Assembly (NCBI GenBank): GCA_025370075.1
Contig: CP073016.1
Location: 1,860,001-1,924,000 of the forward strand
Direction of reading: 5' to 3'
From: Chryseotalea sp. WA131a
GTDB lineage: Bacteria > Bacteroidota > Bacteroidia > Cytophagales > Cyclobacteriaceae
DNA: 64,000 bases
Positions 25,422 to 33,451 of the stretch are shown piece after piece. Both the position numbers and the translations under genes were made by a program. The notes under the pieces were generated by a model that saw only the letters and a list, made by a program, of their open reading frames with translations, was not told the origin of the DNA and ran no database searches. The first letter of the stretch is position 1. Every line of letters begins with the position of its first letter.

Positions 25422-26141
25422 ATGAATATTTTATTGATTGGCTATGGCAAAATGGGCAAAGCGATTGAAGCAATTGCCCTGCAGCGCGGCCATCACATTA
25501 TTGGCAAAGTAGATAACCAAGAAGAGCTGTTCCAATTCAATCAACTGGCGGATGTAGCCATTGAGTTTACGCAACCCGAGTCAGCAATCCAAAATTTAAA
25601 ATTCTGCTTCGAAAAAAAAATACCCGTGGTATGTGGCACAACGGGCTGGTTGCAGCATGCAAAAGAAATAGAAAACGAATGCCTTCAAAAAGAAGGTGCT
25701 TTGTTGTATTCCTCCAACTTTAGTTTGGGCGTCAATCTGTTTTTTAAATTGAATGAGCAATTAGCCAAGTTGATGAAGCCGTATTCGGAGTATAAGGCTT
25801 CCATTGACGAAACACACCACACGCAAAAAAAAGATGCTCCCAGTGGGACAGCCATTACCCTGGCAGAAGGTATTATCAAAAATATACCGCTCAAAAAAAA
25901 ATGGGAGCTAAACAAACCCGAAATCGTAACCCATTCACCTGATTCGATCGTTATCAATTCATTCCGGGTTGACCCGGCACCCGGCACACATACGGTAAAA
26001 TATCAATCGGTGGTGGATGATATTGAAATCACCCATACGGCCCACTCCCGTCAAGGCTTTGCATGGGGTGCTGTAGTGGTGGCCGAGTGGATGAAAGGAA
26101 AAAAAGGGGTTTTTAAAATGGATGATTTTTTGGGGTTCTGA
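25422..26141 (+). CDS. dapB: 4-hydroxy-tetrahydrodipicolinate reductase
   Basis: Reduces the DapA product in diaminopimelate/lysine synthesis, feeding peptidoglycan. A 239-residue protein. The N-terminal NAD(P)H fold is LLIGYGKMGKAIEAIA (4-19), then CGTTGW (about 72-77) and SSNFSLGVN. The catalytic block DETHHTQKKDAPSGTAITLA (about 129-148) contains the His-His pair and substrate Lys. Slightly shorter than the proteobacterial enzyme, as usual in Bacteroidota. Fourth gene of the parAB cluster, 27 nt after DUF5683. Confidence 0.95.
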   Translation: MNILLIGYGKMGKAIEAIALQRGHHIIGKVDNQEELFQFNQLADVAIEFTQPESAIQNLKFCFEKKIPVVCGTTGWLQHAKEIENECLQKEGALLYSSNFSLGVNLFFKLNEQLAKLMKPYSEYKASIDETHHTQKKDAPSGTAITLAEGIIKNIPLKKKWELNKPEIVTHSPDSIVINSFRVDPAPGTHTVKYQSVVDDIEITHTAHSRQGFAWGAVVVAEWMKGKKGVFKMDDFLGF

Positions 26142-26195
26142 CTTAAGATATTTTTAGCTTTCTTTGCACACGAAATTTTATAACATTACTTATTC

Positions 26196-27677
26196 ATGGA
26201 TGAATTAAATGATTTTTTCATTGTTATTGCTTTGTTGCCTCTTCTTGCACCTCTTTATCTTGGTTTATGGAAGTTATTCGAAAAAGCAGGTGAAAATGGC
26301 TGGAAAGCCTTAATTCCTTTTTACAATTTTTCAGTGATGCTCAAAATCACAGGCCGGCCTTCTTGGTGGCTTTTTATGCTCTTTATACCAGTCGTTAACG
26401 TTTTTTATGGGATTGGAGTGCAAGTCGATCTGCTTAGATCCTTTGGTAAAGAGAAATTTTATCAAATCGCTGCATCAATACTGGTTCCATTTATTTACTT
26501 CCCATTAATCGGCCTCGATAAGAAGGTCAAATATCTTGGAAAAACATCTGAACTTCCAGTTGGCAAAAAATCTGTTGCCAGAGAATGGGCAGATGCTATT
26601 GTATTTGCTGTAGTGGCTGCCACCCTTATCCGCTGGTTGATCATGGAGGCCTACACCATCCCTACACCTTCTATGGAAAATTCATTATTGGTGGGCGACT
26701 TCCTTTTTGTGAGCAAGTTTCACTATGGCACACGCACACCTCGCACCCCACTTCAAATTCCGCTCACGCATCAAAAAATTTGGTTCACCGAAATACCCTC
26801 CTACTTAAAATGGGTTCAGCTACCTTCTTACCGTTTGCCGGGAATTACTAAAGTAAAGAATGGCGATGTAGTGGTGTTCAATGTTCCACGCATTGATGAA
26901 AATAATTATGGCAATTATGATAAGTCAAGTTGGGTTGACTATCCAGTTGATTTAAAAACAAATTACATTAAACGATGTGTTGGCATTGGTGGCGATGTGT
27001 TGGAAATCAAAAACAAAGAAGTTTTTATTAATGGAAAAGCAGTAGAGGCCGCACCAGAACAAAGGTTCGAATATCGAGTAGTAGCAAAGGATAAAATCAA
27101 TCCTCGCAATATTGAAAATATGGGGTTGGATGGAGACGATTTTCGTGAGTTAGGATTTCAGGATGCGAGTAATCCTGGCTACTATTACTACCACATGTAC
27201 TTGCCATCACACAAAGTGGCGGAAATAAAATCATTGCCTTACATTGTTTCAATTGAAGTAGAATCGCAAGGTGCGGAGACAGAACGCTTTCCTTTTTCAA
27301 AATACACTTCTTCATGGACAGGTTTCAATTACGGGCCGCTCACCATCCCCAAAGAGGGCATGAAAATTCAAATCAACGATTCAACACTTTCCATTTACGG
27401 AACCACCATCCGCGATTATGAAGATTTGAAAGATGTAAAATTGGATAGCAACAAATTAGTCATTGCAGGCAAAGAGGTGACGGAGTACACTTTCCGTCAA
27501 GATTATTATTGGATGATGGGTGACAACCGCGATAACTCACTTGACTCCCGTTATTGGGGATTTGTGCCAGGCGACCACATTGTTGGCAAAGGATTCTTCA
27601 TCTGGCTATCGCTTGATAAGTACGGAACTTTCTTTGATAAAATCAGATGGAAGAGGTTCTTTAAGTTGATTGAGTAA
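26196..27677 (+). CDS. lepB: Signal peptidase I with N-terminal membrane extension
   Basis: Removes signal peptides at the outer face of the inner membrane. A 493-residue protein. The first 130 residues hold three or four hydrophobic segments with LWKLFEKAGENGWKALIPFY, the DUF5684-like region fused to LepB in Bacteroidota. The S26 domain begins EWADAIVFAVVAATLIRW. The nucleophile Ser is in IPTPSMENSLLVGDF (about 159), the general-base Lys in TNYIKRCVGIGGD (about 257), and box E is MGDNRDNSLDSRYWG (about 441-455). A large insert separates the boxes, typical of this phylum. Confidence 0.93.
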   Translation: MDELNDFFIVIALLPLLAPLYLGLWKLFEKAGENGWKALIPFYNFSVMLKITGRPSWWLFMLFIPVVNVFYGIGVQVDLLRSFGKEKFYQIAASILVPFIYFPLIGLDKKVKYLGKTSELPVGKKSVAREWADAIVFAVVAATLIRWLIMEAYTIPTPSMENSLLVGDFLFVSKFHYGTRTPRTPLQIPLTHQKIWFTEIPSYLKWVQLPSYRLPGITKVKNGDVVVFNVPRIDENNYGNYDKSSWVDYPVDLKTNYIKRCVGIGGDVLEIKNKEVFINGKAVEAAPEQRFEYRVVAKDKINPRNIENMGLDGDDFRELGFQDASNPGYYYYHMYLPSHKVAEIKSLPYIVSIEVESQGAETERFPFSKYTSSWTGFNYGPLTIPKEGMKIQINDSTLSIYGTTIRDYEDLKDVKLDSNKLVIAGKEVTEYTFRQDYYWMMGDNRDNSLDSRYWGFVPGDHIVGKGFFIWLSLDKYGTFFDKIRWKRFFKLIE

Positions 27678-27678
27678 G

Positions 27679-27770
27679 TTCAAAGTTGAAAGTTTAAAGT
27701 TGAAATTGTAAACAACAAATAGCTTTGAACTTTTCACTTTATACTTTCAACTTTATACTTCATACTTTAA
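27679..27770. repeat. Inverted AAAGTTGAAAG/CTTTCAACTTT word-repeat between convergent genes
   Basis: After lepB, 27681-27705 carries AAAGTTGAAAGTTTAAAGTT words. From 27724 on the complementary words follow (TTTGAACTTTTCACTTTATA, CTTTCAACTTTATACTTC). The two halves can form a long imperfect A-T hairpin in the 98 bases between lepB (+) and the next gene (-), so it may act as the terminator for both. Confidence 0.65.
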
Positions 27771-27775
27771 TCACG

Positions 27776-28564
27776 CTATACCTCCTTCCACGTATGGTCT
27801 GCCAATAACTTAACCGCGGCTATAAAAGTTTTGAACGGAATCTTTTTGCCCCATTCCTTTGGCCCGACCATCGAAAGCAAGTGACTGCCATCTTCATTTT
27901 CGTAGAGGTAGTAAACCTGATTGATCACAGGATTCAGCGTCAGCTTGGCATTATAAATCAACATCGATAACTCTTTGCGCTGTTGAATTTCTTTTGCTTG
28001 AATGGCGAGCAATTCTATCTGCTGACGGATTTGCACTAACTGCATATTCGTTTGCTCCTCCATGGCGGTAAGCGCGTGATGGCGAATCATGCCCGCTTCG
28101 TTTGGCTTGATGACGGCACCTGACACAGACGATGAATACGGAAGCACGCTCATCTGCTTGTGATAAATCTCTGTATTAATCAAAGTTGACCCATCCGATT
28201 GCTTCCGCTCCTGCGTTACTTTTAAATACCCTTTGGGCGTTATGTCGTGCTTGACAATCAGCGCCTCTATTCCCTCTTTAAAAAAATGGGTTTCAAAATT
28301 GCCGCTGTCAACAAAAAAGCATTTAATGGTATCGGCAATGTCGGGCGTTTCAAAAGGTTGCAGCTCGCCATTGGGAAAAACTTGATAGCTCGAACTGTAA
28401 CCTTGGTCTTCTATCGAGACCCAGTTCATGGAAATATAAAGTTGATTCGAGTTATCGCCTAACTCTATTTTATAAAAACCAGACTTCGGTCTGTTACCAA
28501 ATTCATACGTTCCTTTTTCAGGAAAGAGTTGCCAAGAGGCAAGAAAGTTATAGGCTTCTACCAT
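27776..28564 (-). CDS. Lipocalin-like domain fused to a DUF2452 domain
   Basis: A 262-residue soluble protein without signal peptide. Residues 1-150 are beta-rich and begin YNFLASWQLFPEKGTYEFGN then PKSGFYKIELGDNSNQLYISM, as in small lipocalin-like or FABP-like proteins. From about 163, HHALTAMEEQTNMQLVQIRQ and IQAKEIQQRKELSMLIYNAK followed by YYLYENEDGSHLLSMVGPKEW match DUF2452 (relatives include human C1orf50). Function unknown. It occupies the place after lepB where a wbqC gene often sits in related genomes. Confidence 0.65.
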   Translation of the reverse strand: MVEAYNFLASWQLFPEKGTYEFGNRPKSGFYKIELGDNSNQLYISMNWVSIEDQGYSSSYQVFPNGELQPFETPDIADTIKCFFVDSGNFETHFFKEGIEALIVKHDITPKGYLKVTQERKQSDGSTLINTEIYHKQMSVLPYSSSVSGAVIKPNEAGMIRHHALTAMEEQTNMQLVQIRQQIELLAIQAKEIQQRKELSMLIYNAKLTLNPVINQVYYLYENEDGSHLLSMVGPKEWGKKIPFKTFIAAVKLLADHTWKEV

Positions 28565-28639
28565 TCACTAGGACTTAGGCATTAGGGATTAGAACTTGAG
28601 ACATTACCCAACTATAAACTCCCTATTGCCTAGTTTTGT

Positions 28640-29440
28640 TTAATTCGGTTTATAATATTGCATCGCTTCAGGCATCCAACCATTTAGCTGACTAATGCGG
28701 GTTTCATCCGATGGGTGAGTGGACATAAATTCTGGCGGTTTTTGGCCATTGGCTCCGGCCGTCATGCGCTCCCAAAACTTAGGGGCTTGTTGCGGGTCAT
28801 AACCAGCAATGGCCATAAAAATCAAACCAATATGGTCAGCTTCCGACTCGTGTTGACGAGAGAAGCTGAGCATTCCTAAATTAGAGCCCATGCCCATAGC
28901 TTGCAACAAGAGCTCTTTAGTAGCAGTAGGATTTTGGCCCATGGCAGCACCCAAAGTACTCAAGCCAAATTGTTGAATCAATCCTTGGCTCATGCGCTCA
29001 CGCCCGTGATTGGCAATGGCATGAGCAACTTCGTGACCCATTACCACTGCAATGCCCGTCTCGTCTTTGCATATTGGTAAAATAGCGGTATAAAAAGCTA
29101 CCTTTCCTCCCGGCATACACCAAGCGTTCACGGTCTTATCATCTTGTATCAAATTAAATTCCCACGCAAAGCCCGCCAGTTGGTCAGTTGCGCCTTTGCT
29201 GGCCATATATTGTTCCACCGCTTTTTGAATTCGGGTCCCCACTCGTTTAATCATCGCTACTTGCTCTTGATTAGTGGAGAGTGGCCCTTGTTTGATCACT
29301 TCCGAATATTGCCCCGCGGCCATTGAGTTAATCTCAGAACTGTTTACCAAACTCAACTGCCTGCGGCCTGTAACGGGCACATTGGCACATGAATACACAA
29401 TCAACAATAGAGCAACAATAGATATACTTCTATTAATCAT
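28640..29440 (-). CDS. M48 family metallopeptidase, lipoprotein
   Basis: A 266-residue zinc peptidase anchored by lipid: signal MINRSISIVALLLIVYS and lipobox Cys18 (VYSCANVP). The active site is GHEVAHAIANHG (His136, Glu137, His140), with the third ligand Glu in RQHESEADHIGLIFMA (about 196-211). Substrate-side signature PGGKVAFYTAILPICKDETG is typical. This type (LoiP/BepA/YcaL-like) takes part in outer-membrane protein quality control. Stands alone between minus-strand DUF2452 gene and the plus-strand FAH-family gene. Confidence 0.88.
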   Translation of the reverse strand: MINRSISIVALLLIVYSCANVPVTGRRQLSLVNSSEINSMAAGQYSEVIKQGPLSTNQEQVAMIKRVGTRIQKAVEQYMASKGATDQLAGFAWEFNLIQDDKTVNAWCMPGGKVAFYTAILPICKDETGIAVVMGHEVAHAIANHGRERMSQGLIQQFGLSTLGAAMGQNPTATKELLLQAMGMGSNLGMLSFSRQHESEADHIGLIFMAIAGYDPQQAPKFWERMTAGANGQKPPEFMSTHPSDETRISQLNGWMPEAMQYYKPN

Positions 29441-29535
29441 GGCTAATTTGATTTACTCACCCAAAGATATAACCGTTGACAATAAAAAAAATGAAAAATC
29501 AAACCAAATATGCCATTCAGGCTTTTAATTGTAGT

Positions 29536-29543
29536 TAACTTTG
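29536..29543 (+). promoter_or_regulatory. Candidate FAH-family gene promoter -7 box
   Basis: TAACTTTG matches TAnnTTTG, 36 nt before the ATG at 29580. Confidence 0.45.
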
Positions 29544-29579
29544 CCCAACCAATAAACAGCATCTAGAATCTTGCATCCT

Positions 29580-30194
29580 ATGAGAATTTTTGCAATCGGA
29601 AGAAACTACGTAGAACACATTCAAGAGCTGAACAACGAGCGGCCAGATGAGCCCGTTATTTTCACCAAGCCAGACACGGCCGTTCTACGAAATAATGCTC
29701 CGTTTTATTATCCATCCTTCTCAAAAGATGTACACCACGAAGTCGAGTTGGTGTTGCGTATTTGTAAAGAAGGCAAAAATATTGAAGAGAAATTTGCTAA
29801 CAAATATTACGATGCCGTTGGTGTAGGCATCGATTTTACTGCCCGCGATTTGCAAACCAAGCTGAAAGAAAAAAGTTTGCCGTGGGACATTGCCAAAGGT
29901 TTCAATGGCTCGGCCCCCATCTCCGACAAATTTATCCCTGTATCTGAATTCAAAGACATCAAAAACATCAACTTCAAATTAGAAGTAGACGGAAAACAAA
30001 AACAGTTGGGCAATACTAGCCTGCTGTTGTTTTCGTTTAATTACATCATAAGTTACCTGTCGAAATTTTTTACACTGCGCACGGGCGATTTAATTTTTAC
30101 AGGCACGCCAAAAGGCGTTGGTCCTGTTACTGTTGGCAATAAACTTACTGCATACATTGAAGATGAGAAGCTGTTGGAATTTGAAGTTAAGTAA
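29580..30194 (+). CDS. Fumarylacetoacetate hydrolase (FAH) family protein
   Basis: A 204-residue divalent-metal enzyme of the FAH/MhpD fold. Starts MRIFAIGRNYVEHIQELNNE, and contains PVIFTKPDTAVL, the metal-binding HHEVELVLRICKEG (two Glu), AVGVGIDFTARDLQTKLKEK (Asp ligand) and the C-terminal GDLIFTGTPKGVGPV. Short members like this include acylpyruvases and oxaloacetate decarboxylases (FAHD1-like). Homogentisate-pathway FAH is much longer, so tyrosine breakdown is not implied directly. Start ATG 29580 rather than TTG 29571. Confidence 0.85.
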   Translation: MRIFAIGRNYVEHIQELNNERPDEPVIFTKPDTAVLRNNAPFYYPSFSKDVHHEVELVLRICKEGKNIEEKFANKYYDAVGVGIDFTARDLQTKLKEKSLPWDIAKGFNGSAPISDKFIPVSEFKDIKNINFKLEVDGKQKQLGNTSLLLFSFNYIISYLSKFFTLRTGDLIFTGTPKGVGPVTVGNKLTAYIEDEKLLEFEVK

Positions 30195-30206
30195 CATCGT
30201 TTTGTT

Positions 30207-30327
30207 ATTTGGGTGCTTCCCTGCCACTACACAACCCACCGCACACGGGTCGGGCTATACGCTACAAGTCCGTCATCGCGCAAAGCCATCGCACTTCGGG
30301 CTTTTCGCTTCTATCCCTTGCCCTTCG
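30207..30327 (+). repeat. GC-rich interspersed element, copy 2
   Basis: GC-rich block TTTGGGTGCTTCC...CACACGGGTCGGGCTATACG...CTACAAGTCC...GCACTTCGGGC...CGCTTCTATCCCTTGCCC between the FAH gene and the M23 gene. Its motif order matches the block at 556-686. It stays open in the M23 reading frame, which makes the peptidase look artificially long. Confidence 0.5.
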
Positions 30328-30339
30328 TTATCTATTCAA

Positions 30340-32256
30340 GTGAGCTCCGCACTCATAACATTGTTCATTTTATTTCTTTCAATACAATCATTTGCTCAAT
30401 TCAAACTGAGTGACGAATTAAAGCATTCAAAATCAACTGAAGTAACAGGCACCTACCAGTTTCCGGTAAACCCAGGCCAGCCTAATTTTTTGGCAGGCAC
30501 CATGGGCGAACTGCGCAACACACACTTCCACGCAGGCATTGATGTGCGCACCAATAACATGGTGGGCATGCCTATTTTGGCCACTCAAAGCGGGTATGTC
30601 TCACGAATCATTGTAGGCACAGGTGGCTATGGCCATGCGATGATGATAACACATCCTGATGGAAATACTTCGCTCTACGGCCACCTCGACCAGTTTAAAG
30701 GGCCAATCGCAAAGCATATTTTAGAAGAACATTACAGCCGAAAATCATTCGATTTGGACTTGAGTTTTACTCCTACTCAATACCCCATCACCAAAGGCGA
30801 TACCATTGGACTTTCGGGAAACACAGGAGGCTCATCGGGACCGCATCTGCATTTTGAAATCCGAAACTCCAACAACGAGGCCCTTAATCCACTTGCATTT
30901 GGTTTCACAGAAATAGAAGACAAAATTGCGCCCCTTGCTTTTCGGATCGCCTTAAAAACAATGGACGTAAATGCACGCGTCAATGATAAATTCGGGCGAT
31001 TTGAATTTGGGTTAGTTCGTAGTGGCAATACCGCGCGCTTGGCCGCTCCTATTTTTGCCCACGGAAAAATTGGGATTGAAATATTGGCGCACGACAAACT
31101 CGATCGCTCGCAGTTCCGCACTGGTATTTCAAAAATAGAAGTGTATGTGGATAGTGTTCTCACATTTCAACAGCAAATTGATAAAATAGATTTCAATACC
31201 AGCCGCGATATTGTAACGCTGATGGATTATAAATCACTGAAAACAAAAGGTGTTCATTTCAACAAACTTTACATCGAAGATGGCAACCCCTTGCAATTCT
31301 ATCCCAGTAAAAATCCAGGCTTTGTGCAAGTGAATGAAGGGACAAAAAAAATAAAAATTGTTTTGCGGGATTTTGCAGGCAATGAAAGCACGGCTAATTT
31401 CTCGCTCAAATACGATCCACACACCAATGAAGTGCCGTTCTTGGAAAACTTACTCAAGCCCCTTGAATATGAAGTAGCGGAAAATACATTGGTGATTCAT
31501 TCCAAACCGTGCGGAGCAAAAGAAAAACCAATTCTATTATTTGAGAAAGGAAAAAAGGTAGAAGTCAACACAAGCTATCGAAGCATTAATCACCTGGTGT
31601 ACCTCATTGATTTAAAAAAATCGTTGCCCGATTCGATTGTCAATTGCCAAGGTTCAATTGTACTCAACTACAAAGATGTGGTGCCTTCAAAAACCGATTA
31701 CACCCATTACAGCAACCACATCGATATTCAATTTCCAAATGGTGCATTGTACGATACACTTTATTTAAGCTTATACGAGGCTCAGAAAAACAACCGAACA
31801 ATTTACTCAATTGGAAATCTGTTGACACCCATTCACGGAAGTGTAACCATTACGTTGAAAGAAACAGGCATTGACGGCAACAAAAAAATTGCGGCCTATC
31901 ACCTGGAAGCCAATCGCTACGAATATGTTGGAGGAGCTTGGAGCAACGACCGCATTACCTTTAACACAACCGAATTGGGTGATTTTGTTTTGTTAACTGA
32001 TAGTGTGGCTCCAACTATCACCAGAATTTCATGCACCACACTTTCTGCCCGTTTTCGCATTCGCGATAATCTTTCAGGGATTGAGAAATATGAAGCAAAC
32101 ATTAATGGCGAATGGCTGTTAATGAAATATGATTATAAGACTGGAATTCTGCAATCTGAACGATTGGATAAACAGAAATTCTTGAAAGGGGATTTTGAAC
32201 TGAAAGTGACGGACAGAGCAGGAAATGAGCGGGTTTACAGGCAGAGGATTTTATAG
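30340..32256 (+). CDS. Secreted M23 family peptidase (LytM-like), long form
   Basis: About 638 residues. The frame is open from 30118, but that part overlaps the previous gene and the GC-rich repeat. GTG 30340 gives a clean signal peptide (VSSALITLFILFLSIQSFAQ). The M23 domain carries NTHFHAGIDVRTNNMVG (His and Asp zinc ligands, about 65-80) and SGGPHLHFE-type GPHLHFEIRNS (about 167-177). A glycine-endopeptidase role on peptidoglycan is the family norm. The following 440 residues are Ig-like/beta-sandwich in pattern (IKIVLRDFAGNESTANFSLK and FELKVTDRAGNERVYRQR), unusual beside short LytM proteins but seen in Bacteroidota. Confidence 0.8.
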   Translation: MSSALITLFILFLSIQSFAQFKLSDELKHSKSTEVTGTYQFPVNPGQPNFLAGTMGELRNTHFHAGIDVRTNNMVGMPILATQSGYVSRIIVGTGGYGHAMMITHPDGNTSLYGHLDQFKGPIAKHILEEHYSRKSFDLDLSFTPTQYPITKGDTIGLSGNTGGSSGPHLHFEIRNSNNEALNPLAFGFTEIEDKIAPLAFRIALKTMDVNARVNDKFGRFEFGLVRSGNTARLAAPIFAHGKIGIEILAHDKLDRSQFRTGISKIEVYVDSVLTFQQQIDKIDFNTSRDIVTLMDYKSLKTKGVHFNKLYIEDGNPLQFYPSKNPGFVQVNEGTKKIKIVLRDFAGNESTANFSLKYDPHTNEVPFLENLLKPLEYEVAENTLVIHSKPCGAKEKPILLFEKGKKVEVNTSYRSINHLVYLIDLKKSLPDSIVNCQGSIVLNYKDVVPSKTDYTHYSNHIDIQFPNGALYDTLYLSLYEAQKNNRTIYSIGNLLTPIHGSVTITLKETGIDGNKKIAAYHLEANRYEYVGGAWSNDRITFNTTELGDFVLLTDSVAPTITRISCTTLSARFRIRDNLSGIEKYEANINGEWLLMKYDYKTGILQSERLDKQKFLKGDFELKVTDRAGNERVYRQRIL

Positions 32257-32257
32257 T

Positions 32258-32395
32258 GGTTGGTGGATGGTAAGTGGTGAGTGGTGGTTGGTAAGTGGTA
32301 ATCAGTATTCGGTACTAATGCCTAAGTCCTAACACTCAAGCACCTAATGCCCAATGACAATTGACAAATAAAAAATTCAAACCTAAAACCATAAA
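32258..32395. repeat. GGTAAGTGGT/CCTAAGTCC word spacer
   Basis: 142-base spacer before bcp. Its first third has five imperfect GGTNGGTAAGTGGT words (TGGTTGGTGG, GGTAAGTGGTGAGTGG). Its centre has CTAATGCCTAAGTCCTAA and CACCTAATGCCCAATG, the complement of words in the 28565-28635 spacer (GACTTAGGCATTAGGGATTAG). No gene. Confidence 0.6.
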
Positions 32396-32398
32396 CGT

Positions 32399-32971
32399 AT
32401 GTCTCTACCAATCGGCACCCAAGCCCCCAACTTCACAACCAAAGACCAAGACGGAAAAACCATTAGCCTTTCAGATTTTAAAGGCAAAAAAGTAGTTCTG
32501 TATTTTTATCCAAAAGATATGACGCCCGGTTGCACTGCAGAGGCTTGCAGCTTGCGCGACAATTATAAAGCACTCCAAAAAGCTGGCTATGAAGTGTTGG
32601 GCATTAGCTCGGACGATGAGAAGATGCACAAAAAATTTATCGCCAAAGAAAAACTTCCATTCCGACTATTGGCCGATACTGATAAATCTGTTCATCACCT
32701 TTTCGGCACATGGATTGAGAAATCGATGTACGGAAGAAAGTATATGGGCACTGCACGCGTCACTTACATCATTGACGAAAGTGGAAAAATTGCCGAAGTA
32801 ATTGAAAAGGTAGATACTAAAAATCACGCACAACAGATCTTAGGTGGGGGGTCTCCCACACCTACCAAATCTGCGAAGCCTGCCAAGAAAGTAACACCTA
32901 AGAAGGCGGTAAAGAAAGTAGCAAAGAAGGCAGGAAAGAAAGTTGCAAAGAAGGCTGGGAAGAGAAAATAA
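32399..32971 (+). CDS. bcp: Bcp-type peroxiredoxin with lysine/alanine-rich C-terminal tail
   Basis: A 190-residue thiol peroxidase reducing organic hydroperoxides. The peroxiredoxin core is residues 1-150: PNFTTKDQDGKTISLSDFKG, YFYPKDMTPGCTAEACSLRD with peroxidatic Cys45 and resolving Cys50, and GRKYMGTARVTYIIDESGK. Residues ~154-190 are a histone-H1-like tail of AKKVTPKKA, AKKAGKKVAKKAGKRK type. Normal Bcp ends near residue 150-155, so this is a basic extension of about 36 residues. It could bind DNA, RNA or membranes; that is inference. Confidence 0.92.
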   Translation: MSLPIGTQAPNFTTKDQDGKTISLSDFKGKKVVLYFYPKDMTPGCTAEACSLRDNYKALQKAGYEVLGISSDDEKMHKKFIAKEKLPFRLLADTDKSVHHLFGTWIEKSMYGRKYMGTARVTYIIDESGKIAEVIEKVDTKNHAQQILGGGSPTPTKSAKPAKKVTPKKAVKKVAKKAGKKVAKKAGKRK

Positions 32972-32978
32972 TCAAATA

Positions 32979-33045
32979 GTGGATGCTGGATTCTGGATAC
33001 TAGATTCTGGTACAACCAGCAACTAGTATCCAGCAACCTGTATCA
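32979..33045. repeat. TGGATACTAG/CTAGTATCCA imperfect hairpin between convergent genes
   Basis: GGATGCTGGATTCTGGATAC, then CTAGATTCTGG, is followed by CCAGCAACTAGTATCCAGCAACC. Complementary words (TGGATACTAG and CTAGTATCCA) face each other between bcp (+) and the CoA-binding gene (-). Similar to the perfect hairpin at 54924-54967. Confidence 0.6.
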
Positions 33046-33047
33046 AT

Positions 33048-33413
33048 TCAATACTGCCTTGAACGCAGCATCACCAACGTGCAGGCTTCAATGGCTTCGG
33101 CACCGGATTGCTCTACCATTTTTTCGAATTCATCATTCTCCGTACCCGGATTGAAAATAATGCGTTTTGGCTTTAAGCTCAAAATGTATTGGTAATGCTC
33201 AGGTTGATGTTGTGAGCCAATGTATAGCGTTACCGTATCAACATCTTCTACCTTGGGTCTTGTGTTGATATCCAGTATTGAATTTCCAAACACATCTCCT
33301 TTCTTTATCCCAATCGGTACAATCTCGTGGCTGTATTCAGTAAGCATTTCTGCTGCGAGATAAGCATAGCGGTCTTTGTTGGTGGTAGCTCCAATAATTA
33401 CTGTTTTCTTCAT
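33048..33413 (-). CDS. CoA-binding domain protein (YccU-like)
   Basis: A 121-residue Rossmann-fold protein of the CoA_binding_2 family. Typical features: KKTVIIGATTNKDRYAYLAA (2-21), EIVPIGIKKGDVFGNSILDI, VDTVTLYIGSQHQPEHYQYI, and RIIFNPGTENDEFEKMVEQS. These small proteins bind CoA or nucleotide; their role is unknown. Reads toward bcp; the flavoprotein gene lies 38 nt upstream on the same strand. Confidence 0.85.
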   Translation of the reverse strand: MKKTVIIGATTNKDRYAYLAAEMLTEYSHEIVPIGIKKGDVFGNSILDINTRPKVEDVDTVTLYIGSQHQPEHYQYILSLKPKRIIFNPGTENDEFEKMVEQSGAEAIEACTLVMLRSRQY

Positions 33414-33451
33414 TGTCTGATAATCAATAAATCTAAATCAAAACTCGCTAT

